Positions 1 to 8,932 are shown, counted from the stretch's first letter. The stretch: DNA of 64,000 nucleotides from Pelomonas margarita (GCF_043555875.1 NZ_JBIGHW010000002.1:482990-546989); one strand, 5' to 3'. A program made the numbers and translations. Notes: generated by a model not told the origin, from the sequence alone.

Positions 1-358
1 CGAAGATCTGGCGCACTTCCAGCAGCGTCTGCACGAAGTCGCGCTGGGGCTGTGCCTGGATGAGCCAGTACAGCACGTCGGGATCCAGCAGGTGCCACTC
101 GTTGCGCGGCCGCACGATGGCGCCGGCGCGCTGGCGTGAAACCACCAGCCCCTTGGCGACGAGCACGCGAACCGCTTCGCGCAGCACGGGGCGGCTGATC
201 TCGTAGCGCTCCAGCAGCTGGGCCTCGGGCGGCAGCTTGTCGCCGGGCTGCAGCTGGCCGCCGACGATGGCCAGGCCCAGCTCGCTGACGATGCGGCCGT
301 GCTGGCTCTTGCCCTCGGCCGGGGCGCTGTAGGTGGAATGGTCCGCGCGGGTCTTCAT
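1..358 (-). CDS. GntR-family (FadR subfamily) transcriptional regulator, N-terminal part; cut by window edge
   Basis: Reading leftward from an ATG at 358 gives about 119 residues: a short leader, then a winged-helix GntR domain (GRIVSELGLAIVGGQLQPG, LPPEAQLLERYEISRPVLRE, RVLVAKGLVVSRQRAGAIV), then the start of a helical effector domain (LDPDVLYWLIQAQPQRDF). The LLDPDVL step after the wing is typical of FadR-type sugar-acid regulators such as those of galactonate and related pathways. The rest of the gene lies outside the window. Its position next to the arabinan genes, and two FadR-like sites near 12,000, suggest it is the local repressor, responding to a pathway intermediate. The family call is firm; the regulon is inferred. 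Confidence 0.88.
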   Translation of the reverse strand, partial: MKTRADHSTYSAPAEGKSQHGRIVSELGLAIVGGQLQPGDKLPPEAQLLERYEISRPVLREAVRVLVAKGLVVSRQRAGAIVRPRNEWHLLDPDVLYWLIQAQPQRDFVQTLLEVRQIF

Positions 359-387
359 CAACGGCAGGCTACCGAACAAAGACCGCA

Positions 388-2286
388 TTATCGAAAGCGT
401 GCGACGAAGCCGCCCTTGGGGGCCAGCGTCAGCGTGGCGGCCGGCGCGGCGACCTTGCCTTCGGCGAACTCGCGCGGGCCGGCGCCGTCGGTGATGAGCT
501 GGCCTTCGCGTTGGCCGAGCCAGGCCAGGTCCAGCGTCAGCTCGCGCGGCGTGTCGTCGGCGTTGAAGCCGGCCACGAACCACTGCGTGCCGGCGCGGCG
601 CGCGATTGCGACCCACCGGCCGGGCTCGCCGCCCAGGAAGCGCACCTCGTCCCAGGCGCGCGGCAGCTCGCGCATGAACGTCTTCACGTAGGCCGGCACG
701 GTGGCCATGCCTTCGGGTGTCTCGGCGTAGTGCTGGATGCCGGACAGGAACAGCACGCTCTGCGCCAGCTCGAAGCCGTTGCGCGTGGCGCGCTTGATGT
801 TCGGGATCTCGTGGAACACGACGGGCGTGAAGTCCATGGGGTCGAACAGGTTGCGCGTGAACGGCAGCATGGCGGCGTGGCCGGACACCTTGTCCTGGTC
901 CTTCTGCTCGAAGGTGGCGAACTCGAAGCCCTTGACCGCCTCCACCGTCATCAGCTGCGGGTAGGTTCGGCTCCAGCCTCGCGGCAGCGTGGCGCCGTGG
1001 AAGTTCAACAGCAGGCCGGCGGCGGCCGTTTCCTTCAGGATGTCCACGTAGTAGGCGATGGACGAGGCGCCGTCGCCGCCGAAGAAGTCCACCTTCAGGC
1101 CCTGGATGCCGATGGCCCTCACGCGGGCGAATTCCTTGGCACGCGCGGCCTTCGTCAACAGCGCGTTCTTGGGGCTGTACTCGGTGTCGTTCCAGGCGCC
1201 CGAGGAGTTGTACCAGGCGAGAAGGCCGACGTTCTTGGTCTTGGCGTAATCGGCCAGCTCCTTCATCTTGGCGTCGCCGATCTTGCGGTCCCAGTCGGCG
1301 TCCACCAGCGTGTAGTTCCAGCCCATGTCGGCGGCGTAGTCGATGAAGCGCTTTTGCACGTCGAAGACGGTGGCGTCGTCCTTCAGGATCGCCCAGCTCC
1401 ACGACGCGTGGCCGGGCTGCAGCTTGGTCTTGTCGAACGCGATGGCGGGCGCGGCGAGGTCGGTGCCCAGCGTGGACTCCATGACCGTCTTCAGCGGGCC
1501 GATGGCGAGCACGCGCCACGGCGTGGTCAGCGGTCCGTTCACGTCGGCCAGCAGGTGGCCGCCCGTGTTGACCTCGCTGGCCTCGGGCAAGCCGATGCGG
1601 TAGGTGCCGCCGGTCGAATCACTCGCCAGGCGCGAGGCGTGAAAGCGGCCGTCCATGCCGGCCTCGGTCAGCGCGACCCAGTTGGCGCCGGCGCGGAACA
1701 GTGCAGGGAAGACCCAGCCGGCGTGACTCGGCGCCTTCGTGCCGACGGCGATGTCGGCCTGGTAATGCTCCTCGTAAGACGGGTTGGTGCGCTTCCAGCC
1801 GGTCTTGGCGACGGACATGGGCTGTAGCCAGGCGCGCGCGTCTGCGGGGAAGGCGAAGCTGGTCAGCTCGTCCTTGAAGGTCTTTCGGTCCGGGCCGTCC
1901 ACGGTGTAGCGCAGCGCCAGGCCGTCGTTGGCGGCGCGCAGCTGCAGCACGAACTGCCGGCCCTGGGCATTGGCGAGCAGGAAGCTCTGCTCGTTGGCAA
2001 GGGTGTCGACGCGACTTTTCTTGCCGGCGGCCAGTGTGTACTGCTCGCGGTGGGCCTTGACGGGCGAGGTGGTGACGAGCTTCAGGCCGTTCGCGAAGTC
2101 GCCCTGCTCCAGCACCAGGCCCAGGCGCGAGGCCAGCAGCACCGGCTGGCCGGCGCGCTGTACGGTGTAGACCAGCTGCTGCTGGTCGTTGATCGACACG
2201 TCGACCTGCAACTGGCCGTCGGGGCTGCTCAGGGCCTGGGCAAGGGCGGGAACAGCGAACAACAGCGAAGCGAGTGTGAGGCGCAT
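388..2286 (-). CDS. Glycoside hydrolase family 97 protein (alpha-galactosidase or beta-L-arabinopyranosidase type)
   Basis: 632 aa. The chosen ATG at 2286 is followed by a signal peptide (MRLTLASLLFAVPALAQA); the frame stays open further upstream, but that part overlaps the GH43 gene and has no signal. The order is an N-terminal beta-sandwich (about 25-280), a (beta/alpha)8 barrel with SWSWAILKDD, LVDADWD and GLKVDFFGGDG, and a C-terminal beta domain. The Asp-rich KVDFFGGD segment resembles the retaining branch of GH97, which includes alpha-galactosidases and some beta-L-arabinopyranosidases, rather than the inverting SusB glucosidases. It is the last gene of the leftward arabinan cluster, 19 bp after GH43, so a role in removing galactosyl or arabinopyranosyl caps from pectic side chains fits. 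Substrate is inferred. Confidence 0.85.
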   Translation of the reverse strand: MRLTLASLLFAVPALAQALSSPDGQLQVDVSINDQQQLVYTVQRAGQPVLLASRLGLVLEQGDFANGLKLVTTSPVKAHREQYTLAAGKKSRVDTLANEQSFLLANAQGRQFVLQLRAANDGLALRYTVDGPDRKTFKDELTSFAFPADARAWLQPMSVAKTGWKRTNPSYEEHYQADIAVGTKAPSHAGWVFPALFRAGANWVALTEAGMDGRFHASRLASDSTGGTYRIGLPEASEVNTGGHLLADVNGPLTTPWRVLAIGPLKTVMESTLGTDLAAPAIAFDKTKLQPGHASWSWAILKDDATVFDVQKRFIDYAADMGWNYTLVDADWDRKIGDAKMKELADYAKTKNVGLLAWYNSSGAWNDTEYSPKNALLTKAARAKEFARVRAIGIQGLKVDFFGGDGASSIAYYVDILKETAAAGLLLNFHGATLPRGWSRTYPQLMTVEAVKGFEFATFEQKDQDKVSGHAAMLPFTRNLFDPMDFTPVVFHEIPNIKRATRNGFELAQSVLFLSGIQHYAETPEGMATVPAYVKTFMRELPRAWDEVRFLGGEPGRWVAIARRAGTQWFVAGFNADDTPRELTLDLAWLGQREGQLITDGAGPREFAEGKVAAPAATLTLAPKGGFVARFR

Positions 2287-2305
2287 GGTCGCGATCTCCG
2301 TGAAA

Positions 2306-3247
2306 TCAGAGTGAACAGGGGCCGTCGGCCACGGGCGTGCCGAAGTCGGGGAAGCCGTCTGCGCGCCAGCCAAAGGCCTGCACGCGGGTGTGGCGGTTGG
2401 GGTCGTTCAGCGGGTCGCCGACGATGTCGCGGTAGTTGCGGGCGTGATAGACCAGCAGGTCGGTTTGGCCGTCCGGCGTCGTCGTGAAGCTGTTGTGGCC
2501 GGGGCCGAACTGGCTGACGGACTCGTCCGTCGTGAACACCGGTGTGGGCGACTTGTGCCAGCTCGTCGGGTCCAGCAGGTCGGCGCGCTCATCGGCCCAC
2601 AGCAGGCCCATGCAGTAGTTCGCGTCGGTGGCGGCGGCCGAGTAGGCGATGAAGACGCGGCCATTGCGCTTCAGCAGCGCCGGGCCCTCGTTGACGCAGA
2701 AGCCGATGCGCTCCCAAGCCAGCTCGGGCCGCGTGATGACGACGGGCTCGGTCTTGAGCGTCCACGGGTTAGCCATCTCAGCGATGTAGAGGTTGCTCTC
2801 CGTGGGCGGGCTCTTCTGCGCCCAGCACAGGAAGCGCTTGCCGCCGTGCTCGAAGGGTGTCGCGTCCAGCGAGAAGCCTTCCTCGGGCGTGGTGATCTGG
2901 CCGCGCTCGATCCACTCGCTGGTCAGCGGGTTGTCGCCCAGGCACTCCAGCACGTACATGCGCAGCTTCCAGATGTCGCCCCGCTCGCTGGCCGCGAAGT
3001 AGACGAACCATCGGCCGTCAATGCGGTGCAGCTCCGGCGCCCAAACGTGGAAGCTCATGGGGCCGCTGTCGTGCTTGTGCCAGATGGTCTTGGGCGTGGC
3101 GGACGAGAGGCCGGCAATGCTGTCGGCCGCGCGGATCTCAATGGCGTCGTAGCTGGGCACCGACGCGGTGAACCAGTAGCGGCCGTCGACAAGTGTGATC
3201 TGCGGGTCGGCGCGCTGTTCGATGAGGGGGTTCTGCCAAGCGTTCAT
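2306..3247 (-). CDS. Glycoside hydrolase family 43 exo-acting alpha-L-arabinofuranosidase (cytoplasmic)
   Basis: 313 aa with no signal peptide. The five-bladed propeller hallmarks of GH43 are present: an Asp near the N-terminus (RADPQITLVDGRYWF), WAPELHRIDGRWFVYFAA in the next blade, and NEGPALLKRNGRVFIAYSA carrying the probable catalytic Glu. The overall pattern resembles exo-1,5-alpha-L-arabinofuranosidases of GH43, although the subfamily cannot be settled by eye. Its ATG overlaps the stop of the upstream GH51 gene by 4 bp, so the two are translationally coupled. Being cytoplasmic, it probably trims imported arabino-oligosaccharides together with GH51. Confidence 0.87.
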   Translation of the reverse strand: MNAWQNPLIEQRADPQITLVDGRYWFTASVPSYDAIEIRAADSIAGLSSATPKTIWHKHDSGPMSFHVWAPELHRIDGRWFVYFAASERGDIWKLRMYVLECLGDNPLTSEWIERGQITTPEEGFSLDATPFEHGGKRFLCWAQKSPPTESNLYIAEMANPWTLKTEPVVITRPELAWERIGFCVNEGPALLKRNGRVFIAYSAAATDANYCMGLLWADERADLLDPTSWHKSPTPVFTTDESVSQFGPGHNSFTTTPDGQTDLLVYHARNYRDIVGDPLNDPNRHTRVQAFGWRADGFPDFGTPVADGPCSL

Positions 3248-4779
3248 GCGCGGACGGCTTTCGTGACGATGACGTTCCAGGAGGCCGGCTTGAGCTTTAC
3301 GCTCAGTTGCCCGTCGAGCAGGGCGATGTCATCCAGGGGAACGGGGACGACGCGGTCGGGCGCGTCGGCGGTGTTGGTGGCGTTCAGGTCGGCGCTGTGC
3401 AGCTGCTCGGCACTGACCAGCTGGCGCTCTTGCCCCAAGCCGCGCAGCGTGATGGACAGGTCCATCTCATCGGTCAGGTGGCGGTTCAGCAGGAAGATGG
3501 CCGTCTGGCCCGTGGCGGCGTCGTCCACGACGCTGGCGCACAGGTAGGGCAGCTCGCCGTGCTTGGCGTTCGCGTAGCCGGGCGAGCGGATGACCGGCCG
3601 CAGCACATCGCCCCGCGCCCAGCGCGCGGCCTGCGCGAACGGGTGGAAGATGGTCTGGCGCCAGGCCGGGCCGCCGGGCTCGGTCATGATGGGCGCGATG
3701 ACATTGCACAGTTGCGCCATGCAGGCCACCTTGAGCCGGTCCGCATGGTTCATGAACATGGTCAGCATGCCGCCGATGAGCAGCGCGTCCTCGGCCGTGT
3801 AGACCTCCTCCAGCAGCCGCGGCGCCTCGGGCCAGCCGGCCTGCTTGAGGTGCTCGCCGTGGCGGGCCCGGTACCAGACGTTCCACTCGTCGAAGCTCAG
3901 CATCAGCCGCTTGGACGAGCGCTTGCGCGTGGCCACGGCGTCGGCGATGGCCACGGTGTCTTCGATGTAGCGCGCGTTGGTCTCGATCTGCGCGAAGAAG
4001 GCTTCGCTGCTGGTGTCGCCCGGCTGGGCCGGCGGCGGCTTCACGAAGTAGCTGTGCAGCGACAGGTAGTCCACGAACTCGAAGCAGTGCTCCAGCACGC
4101 GGTCTTCCCAGACGCCGTAGCTCGGCATGTCGTAGGCCGACGAGCCGCAGGCAGCCAGCTCGATGGTCGGGTCCACCCAGCGCATCAGCTTGGCGGTCTC
4201 TTTGGCGATGCGGCCGTACTCGTCCGGCGTCTTCTGGCAGATCTGCCAGGGGCCGTCCATCTCGTTGCCCAGGCACCAGAACTTCACACCCAGCGGCGCC
4301 TCCACGCCGTGGCTGCGGCGCAGGTCCGACAGCGCCGTGCCGCCGGGGTGGTTGCAGTACTCGAGGTAATGGCGCGCTTCGTCCGGCCCGCGCGTGCCGA
4401 GATTGACGCCGAACATCGGCTCGATGCCGACCTTGCGGCACCAGGCCATGAACTCATGCGTGCCGACCTGGTTGGTTTCGGTGGAGAACCAGGCGAGGTC
4501 GAGGCGCCGCGGGCGTTGGTCCTTCGGGCCGACGCCGTCTTCCCAGTTGTAGCCCGACATGAAGTTGCCGCCGGGGTAGCGCACGATCGTCGCGCCCAGC
4601 TCCTTCGTCAGCGCGGCCACGTCGTTGCGGAAGCCGTGCTCGTCCGCCGTGGGATGCGTCGGCTCATGGATGCCGTTGTAAACACAGCGGCCCAGGTGCT
4701 CGACGAACACGCCGAACAGGCGGCGGTCCAGCGGCGCGAGGTCGAAATCACGGTCGACGGTGAGGGAGGCTTGGAACAT
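3244..4779 (-). CDS. abfA: Intracellular alpha-N-arabinofuranosidase, GH51
   Basis: 511 aa, the usual GH51 size. The (beta/alpha)8 barrel carries the acid/base Glu at 173 (CLGNEMDG) and the nucleophile Glu at 298 (LSFDEWN), with RRLFGVFVEHLGRCVY near the N-terminus and a C-terminal beta-sandwich. There is no signal peptide, so it acts in the cytoplasm on imported arabino-oligosaccharides. I prefer the ATG at 4779, which has AGGTGA 8 nt upstream; a GTG at 4791 is possible but sits inside that ribosome-binding site. The preceding gene on this strand is the solute-binding protein, 107 bp away, with a GGCGGGTC/GACCCGCC hairpin (4798-4815) in between. Confidence 0.95.
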   Translation of the reverse strand: MFQASLTVDRDFDLAPLDRRLFGVFVEHLGRCVYNGIHEPTHPTADEHGFRNDVAALTKELGATIVRYPGGNFMSGYNWEDGVGPKDQRPRRLDLAWFSTETNQVGTHEFMAWCRKVGIEPMFGVNLGTRGPDEARHYLEYCNHPGGTALSDLRRSHGVEAPLGVKFWCLGNEMDGPWQICQKTPDEYGRIAKETAKLMRWVDPTIELAACGSSAYDMPSYGVWEDRVLEHCFEFVDYLSLHSYFVKPPPAQPGDTSSEAFFAQIETNARYIEDTVAIADAVATRKRSSKRLMLSFDEWNVWYRARHGEHLKQAGWPEAPRLLEEVYTAEDALLIGGMLTMFMNHADRLKVACMAQLCNVIAPIMTEPGGPAWRQTIFHPFAQAARWARGDVLRPVIRSPGYANAKHGELPYLCASVVDDAATGQTAIFLLNRHLTDEMDLSITLRGLGQERQLVSAEQLHSADLNATNTADAPDRVVPVPLDDIALLDGQLSVKLKPASWNVIVTKAVRA

Positions 4780-4797
4780 GTCAGTGGTCACCTGTAG

Positions 4798-4815
4798 GGC
4801 GGGTCGTGACCCGCC
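4798..4815. repeat. Short perfect inverted repeat between the binding-protein and GH51 genes
   Basis: GGCGGGTC-GT-GACCCGCC forms an 8-bp stem with a 2-nt loop in the intercistronic gap. There is no T-run on either strand, so it is more likely an mRNA processing or stabilising hairpin, or a repeat remnant, than a terminator. Confidence 0.5.
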
Positions 4816-4886
4816 GGCATGGTGGGATCGGGGCCACCAGACGGCGGGTCATGCCCCGGTCTACGCGGCTTTGTTGGCGTTCCATG

Positions 4887-6215
4887 TCAGCGGCGAGCCT
4901 TTTGCAACGCCTTGTTGACACGCTTTTCGACGCTGGCCTGCACCTCGGCCACGGGCTTGCCCGACAGCAGCAGGTTGGCTACGTCCTCGCCGATCAGCAG
5001 TTCGATGTTGCGTTGCGTGGGCACGTTGCCCGGCATGGACGCGCCGGTGGTGGTGATCTCGGCCAGCGCCGCCCGCTGCGGCAGCGCGCGGAAGGCTTCG
5101 CTCTGTGCCACGGTCTGGCTGACCGGCAGGTGGCCGGTGCGCGACCACTCGGCGGTGCGGTCCCAGACGAACTTCAGGAAGGTCAGCGCGGCCTCGTGGC
5201 TCTTCGCGTCGGTCGTGCCGCCCTTGAACAGCGCCCACGAGTGGCCGTCGGCAAACACCGCCGGGCGCTCGTACAACTGCGCGAATGGCCGCACCGCATA
5301 GCCGCCCTTCAACGGCGAGTCCGGCTTCTGCGATTCGCGCAGGAACTGGTCGATGGTCCAGGTGCCCACGACGACGACGCCGGCCTGGCCGTTCAGGAAG
5401 GCCTGGTTGGCGGCCGCGTAGTCGAGGTTGGGCCGCACGTGGCCTTCCTGGTAGAGCGTCTGCATCAGCGACAGCGCGTTCGTCACGGCGGGCTGCTGCA
5501 TGGTGATGCGCTTGCCATCAGCCGAGAACAGCGGGGCGCCCTGCTGCGCGATCAGCGTCTGGAACGTGCGGTTGTTGGCGGCGGTCTCGTTGGCCACGGC
5601 CCAGGCGAAGAAGGGCTTGCCCGTCTTCTGCTTGAACTGGCGCGCCTGCGCGAGCAGCTCTTCTGGCGAGCGCGGCAGCACCGGCTGGCCGTCGGCGCCC
5701 AGCAGGCCGGCCTGCTTCATCAGCGTGGTGTTGATGTGCCACAGCCAGGCCCAGGTGTCGAAGGGCAGCGCATAGGTCTGGCCGTTGAACGTGGTGCCCT
5801 TGCGGGCATGTTCGGTGAAGTCGTCCACCGGCACACCCACGCGGGCGAGGTCGGCATCCAGCGGCAGCACCAGCTTGCGCCGCACATAGTCGCCCAAAGC
5901 GGATTCGTGCATGACGGCGACCGTCGGGATGTCCTTGGACACCAGGCGAGCGGTGAGCTGGTCGTAGTACGGGCCCCATTCGCCGATCTGCGTCTTCACG
6001 ACGATGTCGGGGTGCGTGGCGTTGAACTCGTTGACCAGCGCGGTGACGATGCCGCATTCGCCCACGCCTTCAGACGCGCGCGCGACCTGGCCGAACTGCG
6101 ACTCGCAGCTGCCGAAGAAGCGCATCAGCGTGATCTCGGTCTTGGCCGGGTCCTTGGCGCCCTGGCTGCAGGCCGTGAGCAGCGCGGCGGAAAGACAAAT
6201 CAACAGGCGCTTCAT
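4887..6215 (-). CDS. Carbohydrate ABC transporter substrate-binding lipoprotein (family 1)
   Basis: 442 aa from the ATG at 6215. The first residues MKRLLICLSAALLTACSQG form a lipoprotein signal with the lipobox LTAC, so the mature protein would be anchored outside the inner membrane. The rest is a MalE/UgpB-like solute-binding fold (FNATHPDIVVKTQIGEW, GQTYALPFDTWAWLWHINT, GVVVVGTWTIDQFLRES). Together with the two permeases and ATPase it makes a complete CUT1-type importer, probably for arabino-oligosaccharides (AraNPQ-like). The start codon and ribosome-binding site lie at the edge of a long inverted-repeat element (6214-6451), which could limit access of ribosomes. The sugar is inferred from the neighbouring enzymes. 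Confidence 0.92.
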   Translation of the reverse strand: MKRLLICLSAALLTACSQGAKDPAKTEITLMRFFGSCESQFGQVARASEGVGECGIVTALVNEFNATHPDIVVKTQIGEWGPYYDQLTARLVSKDIPTVAVMHESALGDYVRRKLVLPLDADLARVGVPVDDFTEHARKGTTFNGQTYALPFDTWAWLWHINTTLMKQAGLLGADGQPVLPRSPEELLAQARQFKQKTGKPFFAWAVANETAANNRTFQTLIAQQGAPLFSADGKRITMQQPAVTNALSLMQTLYQEGHVRPNLDYAAANQAFLNGQAGVVVVGTWTIDQFLRESQKPDSPLKGGYAVRPFAQLYERPAVFADGHSWALFKGGTTDAKSHEAALTFLKFVWDRTAEWSRTGHLPVSQTVAQSEAFRALPQRAALAEITTTGASMPGNVPTQRNIELLIGEDVANLLLSGKPVAEVQASVEKRVNKALQKARR

Positions 6216-6451
6216 CCTAGATCCGGTAGTTGGGCGCGCCTGAGGGCCAGGCGAGGCGGGCTGTTGGCAAGGCGCGCCGACGCAGTGGGCTCCTGCCCAC
6301 AAGGAGAAGCAACGCAGCCAGCGGCCCGAAGCGACGGGCCAGCAGGCGTGCAGCGTTGGTCATCGCGGTGGTGACGTGGGCGGCGGCGCAAAGGTGTTGA
6401 GGTCACAAGACTTCCGATCAGTGGCGAGCGGTCAACTGCCGGATCTAGGAT
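6214..6451. repeat. Dispersed 240-bp repeat, copy 1, with 19-bp terminal inverted repeats
   Basis: The ends are inverted copies of each other: ATCCTAGATCCGGTAGTTG at 6214-6232, and the complement of 6433-6451 reads ATCCTAGATCCGGCAGTTG (one mismatch). A conserved core (GGCAAGGCGCGCCGACGCAG, then GTGGGCTC.TGCCCAC, AAGGAGAAGCAAC) is shared with the second copy at 12068-12311. The element fills the entire gap between the permease stop (6451-6453) and the binding-protein start (6213-6215). It could be a small non-autonomous mobile element or a structured RNA element. Confidence 0.85.
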
Positions 6452-7287
6452 CACGACTTGCCCGTCCCGGCGACCGCCGTCACGAGGTGGCGTTGGAAGA
6501 AGAGGTACAGCATCAGCGCGGGCACACCGGCGAACACGGCCTGGGCCATCAGGAAGCCCAGCCCTTCCGACTGCGCGAAGTTCGTCTGTGTGGACGCCAG
6601 GCCGCGGGTCAGCGTGTACATGTCGGGCTGCGTCGCGATGACGAGCGGCCACAGGTAGTCGTTCCAGCAGGCAAGGAAGGTGAAGATGCCGAGCGTGGCC
6701 TGGGCGGGCAGAGTCAGCGGCAGGATGATGGTCAGGAAGGTCTTGAAGCGCGACGCGTTGTCCAGCATCGCGGCCTCTTCCAGCTCGGCGGGGATGGCCT
6801 TGAAGTACTGCGTCATCAGGTACACGCCGAACGGCGCGGCCAGGCCTGGGAGTGCCAGGCCGGCGATGGTGTTCTGCAGGTTCCAGTCCGAGAACAGCCG
6901 GTGCAGCGGGATGAAGACCGACTGCGCCGGCACGGCCAGGCCGAACATGACGAGGGCGAACAGCAGCTTGCGGCCGGGGAACTCGCAGCGCGCGAAGCCG
7001 TAACCGGCCAGCGACGACAGCACCAGCACGCCCACTGTCTGCAGCAGCGCCACGAGCGCGCTGTTGCCCAGCCAGCGAAACACCTGCGAGGTCTGCAGGA
7101 TGTCCAGGTAGTTGACCAGCGTGTAGGGTGGCGCCAGGAACACGTCGGTGTGGCGCAGCAGGAATTCATTGGGCTTGAAGGACAGCGCCAGCACCCACAG
7201 CAGCGGGGCCATCCAGACCAGCGCGAGCAGCGTCAGCGCGGCCATGACGATGCGGTCGAACCAACCGCGTCTGAGCAAGGGGTTCAT
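6451..7287 (-). CDS. Carbohydrate ABC transporter permease (MalG/AraQ type)
   Basis: 278 aa from the ATG at 7287, with six predicted membrane segments beginning with RIVMAALTLLALVWMAPLLW. The cytoplasmic EAA loop that contacts the ATPase is clear (ELEEAAMLDNASRFKTFLTI). A first periplasmic loop after LSFKPNEFLL is typical of MalG-type permeases. It pairs with the permease at 7429-8313. The frame continues upstream of 7287, but those residues come from a repeat-like spacer and are not membrane-like. Confidence 0.92.
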   Translation of the reverse strand: MNPLLRRGWFDRIVMAALTLLALVWMAPLLWVLALSFKPNEFLLRHTDVFLAPPYTLVNYLDILQTSQVFRWLGNSALVALLQTVGVLVLSSLAGYGFARCEFPGRKLLFALVMFGLAVPAQSVFIPLHRLFSDWNLQNTIAGLALPGLAAPFGVYLMTQYFKAIPAELEEAAMLDNASRFKTFLTIILPLTLPAQATLGIFTFLACWNDYLWPLVIATQPDMYTLTRGLASTQTNFAQSEGLGFLMAQAVFAGVPALMLYLFFQRHLVTAVAGTGKS

Positions 7288-7428
7288 GTCAGTTTTCCAT
7301 TCCGCATTCGGGCCGAGCGCCGGGCCGCTCCCAAGCCGGCCCGCTTGGGCGATGTGCTCGCGGCTCGATGCCGCGGGCATCGCCGTCCCTGCGGGGGACC
7401 GGCCAACGTACTCGTTGGACGAGGGGCT
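7288..7428. repeat. Intercistronic repeat-like spacer between the two permease genes
   Basis: This 141-bp non-coding gap has a CCCAAGC...GCTTGGG hairpin (around 7329-7349) and other GC-rich inverted repeats (GCCGCGGGC, GCGATGCCCGCGG region). Its style matches the other gaps within this operon and the gap at 13129-13201, where a similar CCAAGC...GCTTGG stem occurs. I see no promoter or terminator in it. Confidence 0.5.
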
Positions 7429-8313
7429 TCATCTTTTGTCTCGTTCGAGCCAGAGCTGGGCGGAGACGCCGACCAGCATGATGGCCAGCAGGATCTGCGA
7501 GGCCGCCGTCGCGTAGCCTAGCGAGAGCTGCATGAAGGCCTGCTCGTAGGTGAACTGCACGATGGACCGCGTGGTGTTGTTGGGCCCGCCGTTGGTCATC
7601 AGCATGATCTGCGGGAAGACCTGGAACTGGCGAATCACCTCGATCAGCGCGACCAGCACGATGGCGCGCTTGAGGCTGGGCAGCGTGATGTGTGTCAGCA
7701 CGCGCCAGCGCGGCGTGTTGTCCAGCGCGGCGGCTTCGTAGATGTCGCCAGGGATCTGCTGCAGCGCCGACAGGAACATGATCATCGGCAGGCCGATGAT
7801 CCACCAGACGGTGACGAGGGCGATGGTCAGCAGCGCCAGGTTGTCGCTGGTCAGCAGTGGCAGCTCGGGGATGCCTAAAGCGGTGAACATCTGCGCAATC
7901 AGGCCGCGCTCGGGCATGAGGGCCAACTTCCAGACCAACGTGATCAGCGTGACCGAGAAGACCGATGCGCAGAAGAAGGTGGCGCGCAGGAAGGTGGCGA
8001 GCTTGCCGGGGCGGTTGAGTGCCAGCGCCAGCATCAGCGACAGGATGACGAAGATGGGCGTGCTGATGGCGACGAAGCGCAGCGTGTTCCAAACGACCTG
8101 GCGGAAGACCTCGTCCTGCCAGAGCTCGGCGTAGTTGGCCAGGCCCACCCAGAAGCTGTCGTCGGACAGCAGATCGTGGTCGTGGAAGCTGATCCACACG
8201 CCCTTGGCGAGCGGCCACAGCAGCATCAGCGCGTACATCGCCACGAAGGGCAGTACGAAGAGGGCGTAGGCGGGGCGGCTGGCGCGCAGGCCGACGGTGG
8301 GGGCGGCGCTCAT
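7429..8313 (-). CDS. Carbohydrate ABC transporter permease (MalF/UgpA/AraP type)
   Basis: 294 aa with six predicted membrane helices (YALFVLPFVAMYALMLLWPL first) and the EAA loop IYEAAALDNTPRWRVLTHI. It is the partner of the MalG-type permease. The N-terminus MSAAPTVGLRASRPAYALF is normal for this family, so the ATG at 8313 is kept. A 619-bp repeat-filled gap separates it from the ATPase gene upstream, an unusual distance within a transporter operon. Confidence 0.92.
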   Translation of the reverse strand: MSAAPTVGLRASRPAYALFVLPFVAMYALMLLWPLAKGVWISFHDHDLLSDDSFWVGLANYAELWQDEVFRQVVWNTLRFVAISTPIFVILSLMLALALNRPGKLATFLRATFFCASVFSVTLITLVWKLALMPERGLIAQMFTALGIPELPLLTSDNLALLTIALVTVWWIIGLPMIMFLSALQQIPGDIYEAAALDNTPRWRVLTHITLPSLKRAIVLVALIEVIRQFQVFPQIMLMTNGGPNNTTRSIVQFTYEQAFMQLSLGYATAASQILLAIMLVGVSAQLWLERDKR

Positions 8314-8349
8314 TGGGTTGGCTCCGGCTGGTTCGGCTTGATGGCTAGG

Positions 8350-8910
8350 CCCATGCCGGGAGTCCCGCCCGGCGGCGGGGTAACTTTCTTCTGCGGGGCC
8401 AGAAGAAAGTCACCAAAGAAGAGGCCCTGAACCGCACACCAGCACCAATTGCACGAGCTGCGCCGTGCAACAGCCAGCGGGAGCTGGCGCAGATGCGAGC
8501 CGCTGCGCTCTCGCCTACCACTTGTGACGAGCGCCATCCATCGTTCCTTCAAACCGGTTAACGCCGGCTGCACGCCGGGCTCATCCGTTGAATGCAACGC
8601 CGCTCGGGTGGCGTGATCGCTACGCGTTTTCGTATCGAGGCTACGGCGCAGCCGAGCCGTTGGGCTTCGCTGAGTCCCCCCTTCTAAACCGCCGAGAAGC
8701 GCAGAAGCCCAGGGCGCGCGCGAAGCGCGCTTCAAGCACTGACTCCGCACAGTTGTTTGACCGGAGCGTAGCGGAGGGAGTTCTGTGCGGGCCCAGGGCT
8801 TCGAGCATCGCAGGGCAGCCCGAAGGGCCGGTTTTGCAGGGGCGCTTTCTTTGCTTACTTTCTTGTGCGCACAAGAAAGTGAGTCGGCCGCCGGGACGAA
8901 ATCCCGGCTG
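8350..8910. repeat. Composite Burkholderiales-type repeat with hairpin-bearing inverted ends
   Basis: This fills most of a 619-bp gap with no credible gene. The left unit (8350-8430) has GCCGGGA..., then a perfect hairpin ACTTTCTTCTG / CAGAAGAAAGT (8383-8410) and CACCAAAGAAGAGGCCC. The right unit (8835-8910) is an imperfect inverted copy: it has a 24-bp perfect palindrome at 8857-8880 (ACTTTCTTGTG/CACAAGAAAGT) and GCCGGGA/TCCCGGC at 8890-8908. The ACTTTCTT...AAGAAAGT unit next to CCGGCGGGG is a recurrent intergenic repeat in Burkholderiales genomes. The interior is repeat-like, with a CCGCACAG...CTGTGCGG pair, and no ribosome-binding site or codon pattern supports a protein. Confidence 0.8.
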
Positions 8911-8932
8911 GGCCTTCGCGGCAAGCCGTGCC

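Noticed and set aside
511..1827. Rightward open frame across the GH97 gene
   Set aside because: It lies entirely within a recognisable GH97 gene, shows biased low-complexity composition, and has no ribosome-binding site.
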